From positions 33,831,916 through 33,895,915 of the forward strand of contig OZ020612.1 of NCBI GenBank assembly GCA_963971575.1: a DNA stretch of 64,000 bases, in the 5' to 3' direction. The DNA comes from Liopterus haemorrhoidalis. Lineage: Eukaryota; Arthropoda; Insecta; Coleoptera; Dytiscidae. The notes beneath the pieces were generated by a model that saw only the letters and a program-made list of their open reading frames with translations, made no database searches and was not told where the DNA came from. Position 1 is the stretch's first letter, and each line of letters starts with the position of its first letter. Positions 29,843 through 40,625 of this stretch are shown in pieces. A program made the position numbers and the translations under genes.

Positions 29843-30228
29843 GTAAGTTTAAAAATTACACACTTTATTTTTTATAATCCCAATAGAGTGGCCATTTAAG
29901 GAACGGAATAAATCATCCTTTATGCACAATATATCACATATTAATGGTGTAGAACAGTGGTTTTCAACCTTTTTACATTCGTGGCCCACCAACTGATTTA
30001 ACATGATCTATTAAATAAAAATAGTTTAATTTTTACAATACAGTCATATCCAGTGATGGGCTGTAGTTGGTTCGCGCGAACCTGTTTTTTTGTTATTATT
30101 AGGTATTATTATTTTAATGCAAACTGGTTTTTAACTGTTAAATAAATATCAAAAAGTAGTTCAGATAAATACTATTTGCATTGATAAAAGCAAAAGTTTA
30201 ACTATTGAACATATCTCACGCTGAAAAA
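29843..30228. other. Elk intron 1 start; hAT-like end fragments
   Basis: Start of the 14.7-kb intron. CAGTGGTTTTCAACC at about 29954 and CAGTGATGGGCTGTAG at about 30052 look like hAT left ends, but I could not pair them. Confidence 0.45.
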
Positions 30229-30311
30229 CAGTGGCGGCGCCAGCAGAAGATCTGGGGTGGGCGGGCCCCCCCTAAGAACCATCATTTTAAAAGCTGGCGC
30301 CGCCACCACTG
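30229..30311. repeat. Short CAGTGGCGGCGCC hAT-type repeat
   Basis: The ends CAGTGGCGGCGCCAGC and GCTGGCGCCGCCACCACTG (complement-related) surround 50 bp. I see no clear 8-bp duplication. It is the same family as 22809-22988. Confidence 0.65.
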
Positions 30312-30932
30312 AAACTCCATTAACTTGTTGAGAAAACCATTAAAATTCTAGAATCCCACATACTAAATCCTGGATGAATCGTCATCGTTCTACATTAGAT
30401 TCCAGAATTCGCAGTCATTCGCAATCATAGTCTTTGTAGTGGGTGCACCTCCATAATAAAAGACTATGATTCCATTCAGAAAAAGTCATTTGAGTGTTAT
30501 AATCTAAATATATAATGAATTTTTCTTTAAATTATGTAAAGTTGTTACAGTAATAAGAATATATTTCAATTTTTTATAAACTACGTGGAATCTGCATTTT
30601 TATTAAACATGAGAAATGCAATGTTAAAATTTTCATTTAGCAATATATCTTTACATATTAATTTTAGAGCAAACAGATAGATCGCCATGATAAATTAAAC
30701 AAAATAACAATCTCCGATTGGAAAATGTGACATTTGAATTTAAAATATATTTACGACTAATTGTGCAAATAAGTAACTAATAATAGCGAAATATACCCTG
30801 TACATAATATATATCGATGCGCAATATTAATTTATGTACAAGAAATGAAATTCTAAACAGATTGTTAATCAGAAGCAAGGTCAAACAGATCCTGTCACCT
30901 TACAAACTCTATTTGAAATGAGACTTAAGTGG
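30312..30932. other. Elk intron 1, no feature seen
   Basis: AT-rich intronic sequence without recognisable genes or element ends. Confidence 0.5.
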
Positions 30933-31166
30933 GGAACAGAATGCAACGAGTTCTACGGCGCGTTGACGGCGTTTGAACGGCGCTATGTGTCAGAGGAAAG
31001 TTAAAATCAAGCTGTCGTACACAAGTGCACAGAATAGACAACGTCCTAACGGCGTTCCAACGCCGTTGATACTGAATGTTCGTCAACTTGCAACTTTTGA
31101 CGCCGTTAAACGTTGACGTAGAACACCTAACCTCAGTTTTTACTGAATGGTAAAGTGCTTGTATGT

Positions 31167-32072
31167 ACGAGGTCTGTTCAAAAAGTATCGCGAATTTTGA
31201 ATTTCCTCGGGTTACGTATATTCGATTTTCGATTTTTTTGTGGCGTTATGTTGATACTCATGTCTCTCACTTATGCCGACAAGTTCGGCCATTTTGAATG
31301 TTCAGTTAATTTTTGACAGTTACTTTGCTTGCACGTGTTTTGGCTCCTCTTCGATTTTTGCCTATACCAAAAAATGGATCAAAGAATCTGTATCAAATTT
31401 TGTGTGAAAAACAAAATTTAGTGCGCGGACGCATTCCGAATGTTGACTGTGGCATATGGTGAAGCTACCTTGGACCGAAGCAACGTTTATCGGTGGTACA
31501 AAATGTTCTCAAAGAGCCGAGAAGATGTGAACGACGAAGAGCGTGCCGGATGCCCGAGCACGTCAACAACAGACGAAAACATTGATGAAGTGAAGAAAAT
31601 AGTATTGGCCAATCGTCGAATAACCGTTAGAGAAGTTGCTGAGGACCTAAACATATCGATTGGCTCATGCCATTCGATTTTCAATGATTTGGGCATGAGA
31701 CGGGTCGCCGCGAAATTCACATCGTTGCTTGTGCGCGAATATTTGGCCAAAAACAACACACTAATAATGCCGCAGCCACCGTATTCCCCAGATCTGGCCC
31801 CCTGTGACTTTTTCTTGTTCCCGAAACTGAAGAGGCCCATGAAAGGACGACGCTACGCTACGAGTGAAGAGATAAGGCGGCATCGAAGGAGGAGCTGAAC
31901 AAGATCACAAAAAATGATTATTTCAAGTGCTCCGAGGATTGGAAAAAAACGTTGGCACAAGTGTATAATATCTGGTGGGGATTACTTTGAAGGGGACAAA
32001 ATAGATATTCATGAATAAATAAATAATTTTTGAAAAAACACAAAATTCGCGATACTTTTTGAACAGACCTCG
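31167..32072 (+). mobile_element. mariner transposon, internally deleted
   Basis: Inverted repeats CGAGGTCTGTTCAAAAAGTA and about 10 more matching bases at each end are bounded by TA at 31165-31166 and 32073-32074. It belongs to a different mariner lineage from the CGAGGGYT copies at 20 and 26 kb. It lies inside the ACGGCG-rich element. Confidence 0.95.
31440..31975 (+). pseudogene. mariner transposase with deleted core
   Basis: It reads the N-terminal DNA-binding part (YGEATLDRSNVYRWYKMFSK, DEERAGCPSTSTTDENIDEV, REVAEDLNISIGSCHSIF), then jumps within the frame to the C-terminal block PQPPYSPDLAPCDFFLFPKL, KGRRYATSEEI. After a shift at about 31880 the end (KNDYFKCSEDWKK) follows. The stretch with the first two catalytic aspartates is missing, so the frame is open over the deletion but inactive. 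Confidence 0.9.
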
Positions 32073-32314
32073 TATAAATAACTTGCATACAACGTAAATA
32101 ACATCACACACAAGTCTTCATCATCTATTAAAATTTTAATAAAAGAAAGCGCACCTATAAACACAGATATAGGTTGTCACTTGTTACTTTGACGGCGTTA
32201 AAAATTATTGCATTGTGTGCAGGCGAAAATTCAACGCCGTTCTCAACGGCGCTAACGCAACGCCGTCGCAAATGACGGCGCGCTGACGGCGTAGCGCGCT
32301 GTGCATTCTGTTCC

Positions 32315-32510
32315 AGGCTTTAGGTCACCGGTCCGACAAAAAAAATAAGTTGGGAACACTGAAATTTTTGCCAACTGTAATTAGAAGTTACTAGTTAGTA
32401 GAAGTTATCTCTATTACACGATAACAATGATGAAATTATTGATTTTATTATAATTTTCGTTCCATAAAATTGCAATATAGTACTCTTGTAACACATAAAA
32501 TATCATTCTA
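32315..32510. other. Elk intron 1, no feature seen
   Basis: AT-rich, nothing recognised. Confidence 0.4.
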
Positions 32511-32718
32511 CAGAGTGATTATTTAATGGCGAGACGACGTCGCCGAATTTTACGTGCCTCCTAGCAGAAATACTGGTGAATACTATGACTATAATAACCT
32601 TGAAGAGATATAATAACCATGATGCGCATGCGCGCATAATCGCCTGCTACGATGTGTATGAAACGGCAAATTATTAAAACTTCCAGTGACGTCGTCTCAC
32701 CATTAAATAATCACTCCG
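32511..32718. mobile_element. TA-inserting MITE (208 bp)
   Basis: The ends CAGAGTGATTATTTAATGGC and the complement of CGGAGTGATTATTTAATGGT extend about 30 bp and are bounded by TA (32509-32510 and 32719-32720). A truncated second copy lies at 45122-45218. Confidence 0.9.
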
Positions 32719-32720
32719 TA

Positions 32721-34889
32721 TTTCCTACAGTAGTACTACTATATTTTTAACGATTTCCTTCAAATCATAAATTTTAGTTCTAAAGATTTTGCCTCTACAA
32801 TGTTACCACTAGATAAAATTGCAATATTTTTCCACTTTTTTTTTTTTTGTAATATTGTCGTAATGCACGCAAAATAGCGCGCACTACAAATTAAAATCTG
32901 TTTTTATACACTAATTTATAATTAAATACTTTAATTGAACATATAAGTAAGAACATATTGATCTGTGAAATATGTTTCTATTATTGTAAAGCGAATAATA
33001 CTTTAGAGAATTTGAGAGAAAACAGATATATAGATTATTAATATAGTTTAAGAAAAACATTAAACTGAAGGAGATCAAAAGTGTTAGAGGCCAAAAATAA
33101 ATACGCCAATAATAATTCGAAATAAATATCTCGAATATTAAAGACATTTAATTAAAAAAATGACTTACATAATAACTGATATTTTTAAATCTGATTCTGA
33201 TATTCTCTTTAACTGATTTATTTTTATACATTTTTGCAATGAATTTGTAATCAGTAATTCGTAAACTCTGGTCCGCGGGTAAAGGCCTTTAAGTGATTAA
33301 ATTTGTTTTATATTGGAACTAGAAACTGTACAACTGCGGATTGGAAGTACCTGAATGATATTAATTATAAAAAGGAAATTAGGAAATATATAAATCCATT
33401 ATATTTAAAAAACATACATATAGCGACATGAAAAGGAGGATAGTGAGACAACTATAGTCTCCATATAAATTATATTTAACCAGAACTGTAAAATAATGAT
33501 TATTTTTGTAATCAACTATTTGTGGAAAACCATTATTCATATAACCGTAATCAGAAATTTGATTGCAATTTCCTAAATAAACAGAATACAAAATTCTTGA
33601 TACGATTAGAAATATTCAAAAAGTAATCAAATCTTTACAAAACTATGTTAAAATTTGGAATTTTTCATATTCTCAAAATATTCAGTTCTACAGCCAACAT
33701 CGCTCTTAATTTTCGCTTCCCTTGAAATAAAACATTCATAAATTATTTTTTATTTATTTATTTATTTATTAATCAATAAACTTTATTATTCTAAAAAAAC
33801 TTTTTCTTACATTAATCATCAAAATATTACAATGTAAATAAAAATATATTTAACATACATGTTTATTATTTGAAAACATTTATCGTACGTATATGCAGGG
33901 CATGTATTCAAAATAACAAACCAGTTAGATAAAAAAAATAAATAAAACACTAAAAAATCTGACGGGAAAAAAAACTGTAGTTATAGTTAACTGTAGTTAT
34001 AGCCCTGACTATTTTAATAATTATCATACAATTTGCTGATTTTTAGAAATTGTTTATGTGGTCATTAAGGTTAATTAATTATCCACCGGTAGAGTTTTCG
34101 TAAACGCCTATAGTGACTTGACCAAGATACACTTTAGGTATGCATATTTATATATAAAAAGAATAACTAGTGTAGGTAATTTACCGAGGGCCTTATGTAC
34201 CAATCTGACATTTAATTACCAGTTGACATTTAATTTGACAAACGTAACTCACTTTTGACAGCATTTATATTCTTTTGTTAAATTTTGTAAGATCATCTTG
34301 GTCTATCCAATTAGCATATAATACCACTTCCTTTAGCATATTTATTCATTGAAAGAAGTATTTTCAATGTTTTAGATAACTGTTAATTAGATATTACTAT
34401 ACGTACAAAGAAGTCTGTTTGGATAGCAGGATCACCAGACCTGTATCTTTTTCACTAGTTTATTGCACTGTCATTTATTATTTAATTATTAAAATTATTA
34501 TATTAAATTATTATAATTTAGTTAACTACAACTTTTCTTATGTCTTTCCATTTGAATACGGCCGCAGTAGCACTACAAATATTTTAAGTCGTAGCAAGAA
34601 AACCTTTTTCATTGTGCCCAGCACGTATTTTCTCGTTCTGATATTATAGTCCAGGCCTTATAGTGTTACATCGGACAGTGGTTTTCTCAGTGTGTGCCAA
34701 TTGCACCGAGTTCCTCATTTTTTATCACATTTTACCACCTTATATCAAGATTCATTGTAAGCAATGGTTTTGAAAAACATCGCAAAAATAATCTGGAATA
34801 CAGAAAAATATTTAAAAAGTTTCCCTCAAAACCAACATTTTTTAAAAATAAATAGTTTAAATGTCATTTATAACATTTCAATTTGTTAA
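32721..34889. other. Elk intron 1, no gene
   Basis: About 2.2 kb of AT-rich sequence. Long open frames here are low-complexity and unconvincing. I see no terminal repeats or target duplications. Confidence 0.45.
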
Positions 34890-34891
34890 TA

Positions 34892-35312
34892 CAAAAAAAA
34901 AAAAAAAAGTCTGTTCCAAACGGTTAAGCGGAACTAGATTTTGCAATCTAGTTACTTTCATCGTTTAAATCGTGCTTTTCGGCCGTTTTGTTTAAGCTTT
35001 GTAAATCATACTTACAATAAACATTTTTTGGTTAAGGTTAATATCATTTTAAAATGTCATTTTCTTTATATTTTGATTTTTTGTGTCATTCTTAATACAA
35101 ATTTCCCATTTATTTATTTTTTTTGTCATTAATATCTAAAAAAAATATTTAATTTTGACCTATGTCATTCGTTTCCATGGTTTCATTGTTGGAATTTTAA
35201 ATTTTGACATCCCAACGTGAAAAATGAAATAACCCAAGTAAGGTCCCTTCTCGTGACAACCTAAAAGAACTAAATTCCCATTTAGTTCCGCTTAACCGTT
35301 TGGAACAGACTG
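34892..35312. mobile_element. CAGTCTGTTCCAAACGG MITE, copy 1
   Basis: The terminal repeat GTCTGTTCCAAACGGTTAAG (about 28 bp) and its complement bound about 400 bp. TA at 35313-35314 flanks the right end. The left end is altered: a run of A residues (34893-34908) separates the TACA start from GTCTG. Very similar to copy 2. Confidence 0.88.
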
Positions 35313-35314
35313 TA

Positions 35315-35368
35315 TCTACTTACATTAATTATTTAAAATATGTACATATGTTTATTGTATGTTTATTA
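35315..35368. other. Spacer between MITE copy 1 and Harbinger
   Basis: A 54-bp AT-rich spacer ending in the TTA target copy of the Harbinger element. Confidence 0.5.
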
Positions 35369-35571
35369 TGGCCGGTATTATAAAGGAAAATAGTTTGCTA
35401 CTAAATTTTAGTTAAAAGTTAAACTAGTTTAACCCATAGATTTCGGTATTATAAAATTTGTTTTAAAAAAGTTACCAACTAAATCTACAAACTAAATTAG
35501 TTGACAGATTTTCTGGGTACTAAATTATAGTTGGCAACTATATTTGTATTACATTTAAATACAGTCTGTTC

Positions 35572-35965
35572 CAAACGGTTAAGCGGAACTAGATTTTCAA
35601 TCTAGTTACTTTCATCGTTTAAATCGTGCCTTTCGGCCGTTTTGTTTAAGCTTTGTAAATCATACTTACAATAAACATTTTTTGGTTAATGTTAATATCA
35701 TTTTAAAATGTCATTTTCTTTATATTTTGATTTTTTGTGTCATTCTTAATATAAATTTCCCATTTATTTATTTTTTGGCATTAAAATATCTAAAAAAATA
35801 TTTAATTTTGACATATGTCATTCGTTTCCATGGTTTCATTGTTGGAATTTTAAATTTTGACATCCCAACGTTAAAAATGAAATAACCCAAGCAAGGTCCC
35901 TTCTCGTGACAACCTAAAAGAACTAAATTCCCATTTAGTTCCGCTTAACCGTTTGGAACAGACTG
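35572..35965. mobile_element. CAGTCTGTTCCAAACGG MITE, copy 2
   Basis: The ends CAGTCTGTTCCAAACGGTTA and their complement are bounded by TA (35570-35571 and 35966-35967). It is in the same orientation as copy 1 only 260 bp away and nearly identical to it, which suggests recent activity or a local duplication. Inserted in the Harbinger element. Confidence 0.95.
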
Positions 35966-36119
35966 TAGTTAGCATTTTGTTTACATTGAAATAACTTGTT
36001 TTTACTGTTTATACTAAAATATATATTTGATAATTAATAACTGCAAAGTAAGTAATAATATTGTACATAAAAAAAATACATATGAATAGATTTATATATA
36101 TAAACAACACAAATTTTAC

Positions 36120-36370
36120 AGGTCAGGTCATCAGTATCTGTCAGTAGTGTATCATCACCATCTGTAAACAGTATTTCTGACAGTAATAATGATGAAAATT
36201 CAAGAATACGTCATCCTAGAGAATTTCTTGAAAGAAGACACCCCTTTAATTATTATAATGATGAACAATTTAAACAGAGATTTCGGTTTTCAAAAGATAC
36301 TGTTTTGTCTATTTTTGAATTAATTGATAATCAAATAAAGTCCTTAACTTATATTACATTATATCTATTA
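36120..36370 (+). pseudogene. Harbinger transposase N-terminal remnant
   Basis: After a TTTTACAG acceptor-like sequence the frame reads SSVSVSSVSSPSVNSISDSN, RIRHPREFLERRHPFNYYND, QFKQRFRFSKDTVLSIFELI. The RFRFSKDTV segment is typical of the region just before the catalytic domain in PIF/Harbinger transposases. The DDE domain is absent. Confidence 0.78.
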
Positions 36371-36760
36371 ATTGTTCTTTTTCAATTTCTGTATAATTTT
36401 TGCCTCTATCCCATTTTTTTTTCCATTTGAAATACTTATTAACTTCTACGAATTCTTTTTCACTGTCAAAATCATAGGTTATAAACGTTAAACTGTTCAA
36501 GCTACAACAGAAAAACCGCGAAATATAGTATAGGCATCTACCGGTCAGTTGTATACTAACGTTCGGTCGGTAAATCTTGAGACTAAATTATTTTAGTTGC
36601 GAACTAGTTGATTAGTTGGCTGTTCTGATTTATAATACCGAAATTAAATAACTTGTTATATTAGTTATCAACTAAATTTAGTTTACAACTATTTAGTTGG
36701 GTCTTAAGTTATGTTTTTATAATACCGGCCATTAAAGGTTTAAAAAAAATGACATATTAT

Positions 36761-37711
36761 CTGTCTCAATTTGTAATACGAAACTAAGAGGAATATTTCA
36801 TTTTTTATGTTGTCTATTTAAAATAACATCTTAGGGTGGTACTGCTGATGGCACCTTTCAAAACATTTGACAATTCATATTTGATATTAAATTATATGTC
36901 AATTTATTTTTTTAATTGAAAAGTATTTTTATACAACCAAAATAAGAACATAACATCAAAAAATATGCATAAGAGACAACAATTAGATAAATATACAAAA
37001 AACACATATATAATGCTTATGGAAAACTTTTAGAAAAAAATGGAACAAAATTAAAAAGAAGCGAAATTATAGACCTTGTGGCAGATATTTTTTCAGTAAA
37101 TCTTGGTGTCCTTTTTGTTGTGAAATATAAAATAATTTACACATTTCAATTTCTTTAGATTTCTGAAGGAGAAGTAAGAAAAATTTTAAATGAAGGTGTA
37201 GAAAAATTAAGACCGACGAACATGGGAAGAGGTAATAATAAGAAAACAGATAGAACCACAGACTACATGTTTAGGAAAGATTTTCAGAGAAAATTTTGGG
37301 ATTTACATTCAAAAAATGAATATTTTTGTTTAAATATGTTATTAAATTTTGCAAAACAAGAATTAGATTTTAAGGGCAGCACAATAAAATGATAAATTAT
37401 TATTATATAATATGTATTTTTGTTTTTTTTATTTTATCACGATATTTCATTGATAATCGCAATATTTTTTTACTATTATACGAGTAATAATCGAAAGTTT
37501 GATGAAATTAATATTAATATATACATTCAAAATATTTGACATGTCAATCACAATTTTGACATGTCAATTTAGTAATAACCTCAATATGATAAAACTTAAC
37601 CATACTTTTAAAAGCCAGATTTACAAGTTCACATGATTCTACAAAAGTCTATTTACACCACAACAGTCACTAAAGTAACCAGATCTAGTTTCGTATTACA
37701 AATTGAGACAG
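36761..37711 (+). mobile_element. TIR element of unknown type with small ORF
   Basis: Perfect 26-bp inverted repeats start CTGTCTCAATTTGTAATACG. The flanking bases ATTAT (36756-36760 and 37712-37716) may be a 5-bp target duplication. The element is 951 bp and begins 29 bp after the Harbinger end. It encodes a small spliced ORF (36966-37392) that I cannot assign to any transposase family. Perfect ends point to fairly recent movement. Confidence 0.8.
36966..37392 (+). pseudogene. Unidentified two-exon small protein in TIR element
   Basis: Exon 1 (36966-37095) can start at ATG 36966 (MHKRQQLDKYTKN) but needs a one-base shift near 37010 to reach NAYGKLLEKNGTKLKRSEII and DLVADIFS. A 63-bp intron (37096-37158, GTAAAT...TTCTTTAG) is phase 0. 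Exon 2 (37159-37392) reads ISEGEVRKILNEGVEKLRPT, NMGRGNNKKTD, MFRKDFQRKFWDLHSKNEYF, then stops. The protein would be about 120 residues, basic, with helix-rich segments; KRSEIIDLVADIFSISEGEV has the feel of a helix-turn-helix. No catalytic motif is seen and I do not recognise the family. It may be an accessory protein of a larger element. Confidence 0.6.
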
Positions 37712-37716
37712 ATTAT

Positions 37717-37990
37717 ATCAAAATTTTACTAGTAGTTCTAAGTTTATAATAATAAGGTCTAAATTAATATTATACATATATAAACCATATGTATTGATGT
37801 AATTTACTTTCTAATTAATGTTCTTTATTAAACTGTTTACAAAATACTTCAAAATGAATTAAATATTCCATGAATAAGTTAAATTAATTTACGGATTTTA
37901 GAAATGTTATCCAATAAACACGGCTTTTATTTTTCACATATTTTTTGATTATTTCGAAGTTCCATTTCGCTAATCTTATATCTAGGTTGT
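37717..37990. other. Elk intron 1, no feature seen
   Basis: AT-rich spacer without recognisable content. Confidence 0.4.
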
Positions 37991-38849
37991 TAGAGTACGT
38001 TCAAGTTAACTTCATGCCAGGTCTATATTACCGACTGGGCTGCGCAGAAACCATATTTCGTCCATGACGTTACCAACAGTTGGTTTGATACATTTCAGTG
38101 GCGTCACTTACTTTGATCTGTTCTTGACTACGCGTATATTTCGATTTTGATTGTTTAATTCCGTTTTTGTTTTCTTTTTTAAATGTTGTTGTTTATTTTC
38201 TTTGTTAAATTTTGTTGTTTGTTTTCTTTGTTAAATTTTGTTGTTTATTTTCTTTGTTAAATTTTGTTGTTTGTTTAATCAAATGTTTTTTCAATCAAAT
38301 GTTTTTGTGGTGATCTTATTTCATTCTCTTTTTATAATATGACTAGGGTGATCATTCGTCCCGCTTTGTGCGGGACTGTCCCGCATTTTGATTGGGTGTC
38401 CCGCATTAAGATCCCGTAAAAGTCCCGCATTGTAAGGAAGTGACCTTTTTTTGCTTCGTCCCGCATTGCCTTCTTAAGAAAATGGTCACCCTAAATATGA
38501 CCTATATATCCACATCCATTTCCTTTTTTTTTTTCACTTTTACTTCAATTATAATAATTAAAAACTGTTACATAAGGACTTTATATATAATTTGCATTTA
38601 CAGGGTGAAATTGATACATTTATACACAAAAATATATTATTATTTATTTCTCGTACGTTTTCAGGTATGTCGTGTACTAAAACGAGAACAGAAATTAATT
38701 TGAAATACATGATTTTGTTTGTTTGGTATCCACAACAATTGATAAGGCAGAAACCCTTATATACGTCTATGTAATCAGCTGTTTTCTCGCGCAGGATTGA
38801 TGACGTATTTTATGATGCCCTGACATGAAGTTATCCTGAACGTACTCTG
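37991..38849. mobile_element. TIR element, family F, copy 1
   Basis: The ends TAGAGTACGTTCAAGTTAAC (continuing to CATGCCAGG) and the complement of AGAGTACGTTCAGGATAACT (to CATGTCAGG) pair over about 30 bp. The interior (CATTTCAGTGGCGTCACTT, GGTATCCACAACA, CAGCTGTTTTCTCG) matches 60334-60868. A short MITE (38344-38493) has inserted. No clear target duplication was found. Confidence 0.75.
38344..38493. mobile_element. TAGGGTGA MITE (150 bp)
   Basis: The ends TAGGGTGATCATT and the complement of TAGGGTGACCATT are flanked by a perfect 8-bp duplication AATATGAC (38336-38343 and 38494-38501). Internal GTCCCGCATT motifs repeat four to five times. Confidence 0.95.
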
Positions 38850-39361
38850 TTTCTAGTTTATTATTATTATTATATTTTTTATTATTTATTATTATTATTT
38901 TTTATTTATTCAATTTAAAACGAATGTTATGAATGTCAAAATAAATGTTATTAAGTTATGTGACTTGTTTTGTTTCACTTAGCAATCTGTCTGTAAGTAA
39001 TATAATAATAAGTAATATAATATTATAGTCACAAATTGTCAATTTTATTTTGTGTCTATTTAGTGAAAGAAACCGATTTTTTTAAACAAATTTTTTAATT
39101 TCATTGCAGTTTTTAATTCTGAAAATGAATATGAATATGTAAAGAGATATCGGCATAAACGAAAGTTTTAACATTGTATTTTCTATTTTCAATTTAAAAA
39201 AAGTAGAGACACCGGTATACAGTGGTAGCGCTAGCTCCTAAAATCTGAAGGGGCCAGGAAATATTTGAGTATAATCTGGGGTGGCCAGGAAATATTTAAG
39301 GAGGGCAGCATTTTTTATCGTTATGAATAAATACAAGTGATACTTACCTAAAAAAAAAAAA
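38850..39361. other. No gene; microsatellite and hAT scrap
   Basis: ATT-rich microsatellite sequence at about 38860-38910 and a CAGTGGTAGCGCTAGC hAT-type end at about 39223 followed by GGGGCCAGGAAATATTT twice. No partner end found. Confidence 0.5.
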
Positions 39362-39880
39362 TTATGTGGTGTGAATTTTCACACATTTCAGGGTTTTGTA
39401 GGTATTTAATAAGTGTAAGAAACCTACATAATGCTAGGTGCCTAGGAATATTTGTTCTATAATCATCTCAAAATCAACAGTTTTTTGATAATCATTTTTC
39501 GTTATTTGATTACTAAGAGCTTTTATTTAATTTTTTTAAACTAATTTAATTTGCAAAAATATTATCACAATATAGTCTTCATTAAATTAATAAGAAATAT
39601 ATTGATACGTGGCATAATTTTTGTCAAATTCAGAAACATATTTCTCACTATTAACAAATGTGTTATTACATTTATTAGTATTTCACTAATATAAATGATT
39701 TATTTCTCTTTGATACCTTAAAAATAAAACTAAAAATAATTCAAGAGAGCTTCCCTTAATATTGCTTGCAATATTTTCCAAAACCGAAATCTGATCCAAA
39801 ATTCCTCTCGTACTTTTCCGGTTCAGATCAATGTACATTACTTAGATTTGTTTCATATTATTAGGTTAACCTCGTTGCCT
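39362..39880 (+). repeat. TIR/tRNA-like repeat family, copy b (partial)
   Basis: It begins GTGTGAATTTTCACACATTT and CAGGGTTTTGTAGGTATTT and later has TCTGATCCAAAATTCCTC and CAATGTACATTACTTAGA, all shared with copies c and d. The middle differs and the tRNA-like part is missing. Confidence 0.65.
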
Positions 39881-40625
39881 TAAAGCGTGCGGTGTACATC
39901 AAAAAATTGTTACCGGCGGCTGTTTACCAAAATTTCTTCACCAAAAAGTAGCCTGGTTTATTATGAATGTCCCTATAGATATTTGGGGGAGGACGTAATA
40001 TATATACTAATACATGCCACTTCTGCAGACCATACGTTGGAAAACAAATTCATAACCAAATAATAAAATTTATTCTGCCAATAAGTAATTGTAAATGTCA
40101 GTAATTCACTACATCTAAGAAATTTTGTTAATAACTGTCAAAAAAGTCAACAAAATACCAAAAAAATGACTGCCAGCTTCTTGTATGCTGATAGATAATG
40201 TTTTAATCGCCGACAAGTACCAACAAGCCTTCTACTTGCCCGGGTACATTTGAAAGTAAGGCGATATTTATTCTCGCTGGTCGGCGCAAGTTAGAAAGCG
40301 CTTATAGGCGCCGGTAACAATCTTTCTACGTGTTCGTAGCTTCAGTTGCCATATTTGGGTTCATAGGAATAGCGCGAGACGTGAAACTATCGTTTCAAGG
40401 TTGTTCGTTTTCCTTCTTCAATGCAAGATCCGTATCCGTAACCGCGGCTTAGGACGCAAATTATTCGTATCCGTATCTCTATCCGCAGATTTATGGCCTT
40501 TATGTTATCCGGCATACCACTACTCACTAGTACGTCCACACTTAGCAAATATATTTGTCCGTATTACTTTATTAGATATGAATGTATTAGGTCGGCAAGG
40601 ATGAAATTTGTAAAAAAAATTATGT
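39881..40625. other. Elk intron 1, no gene
   Basis: Unremarkable sequence; some CCGTATCCGTAACCG-type low-complexity near 40430-40475. Confidence 0.45.

Larger units (their letters stand above)
30933..32314. mobile_element. ACGGCG-rich TIR element, split by mariner
   Basis: The ends GGAACAGAATGCA and their complement are followed inside by dense ACGGCGTT/AACGCCGT motifs on both sides (30957-31110 and 32193-32300). Without the mariner (31167-32072) the element is about 0.47 kb, non-coding and much richer in CpG than its surroundings. I found no clear target duplication, so the superfamily is open. Confidence 0.75.
35369..36731 (+). mobile_element. PIF/Harbinger transposon remnant
   Basis: The ends TGGCCGGTATTATAAA and the complement are flanked by the 3-bp duplication TTA (35366-35368 and 36732-36734), the PIF/Harbinger pattern. 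The subterminal regions hold many AACTAAAT/AGTTGGCAACT motifs. Only the N-terminal part of a transposase survives. MITE copy 2 (35572-35965) is inserted in its left arm. Confidence 0.9.
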
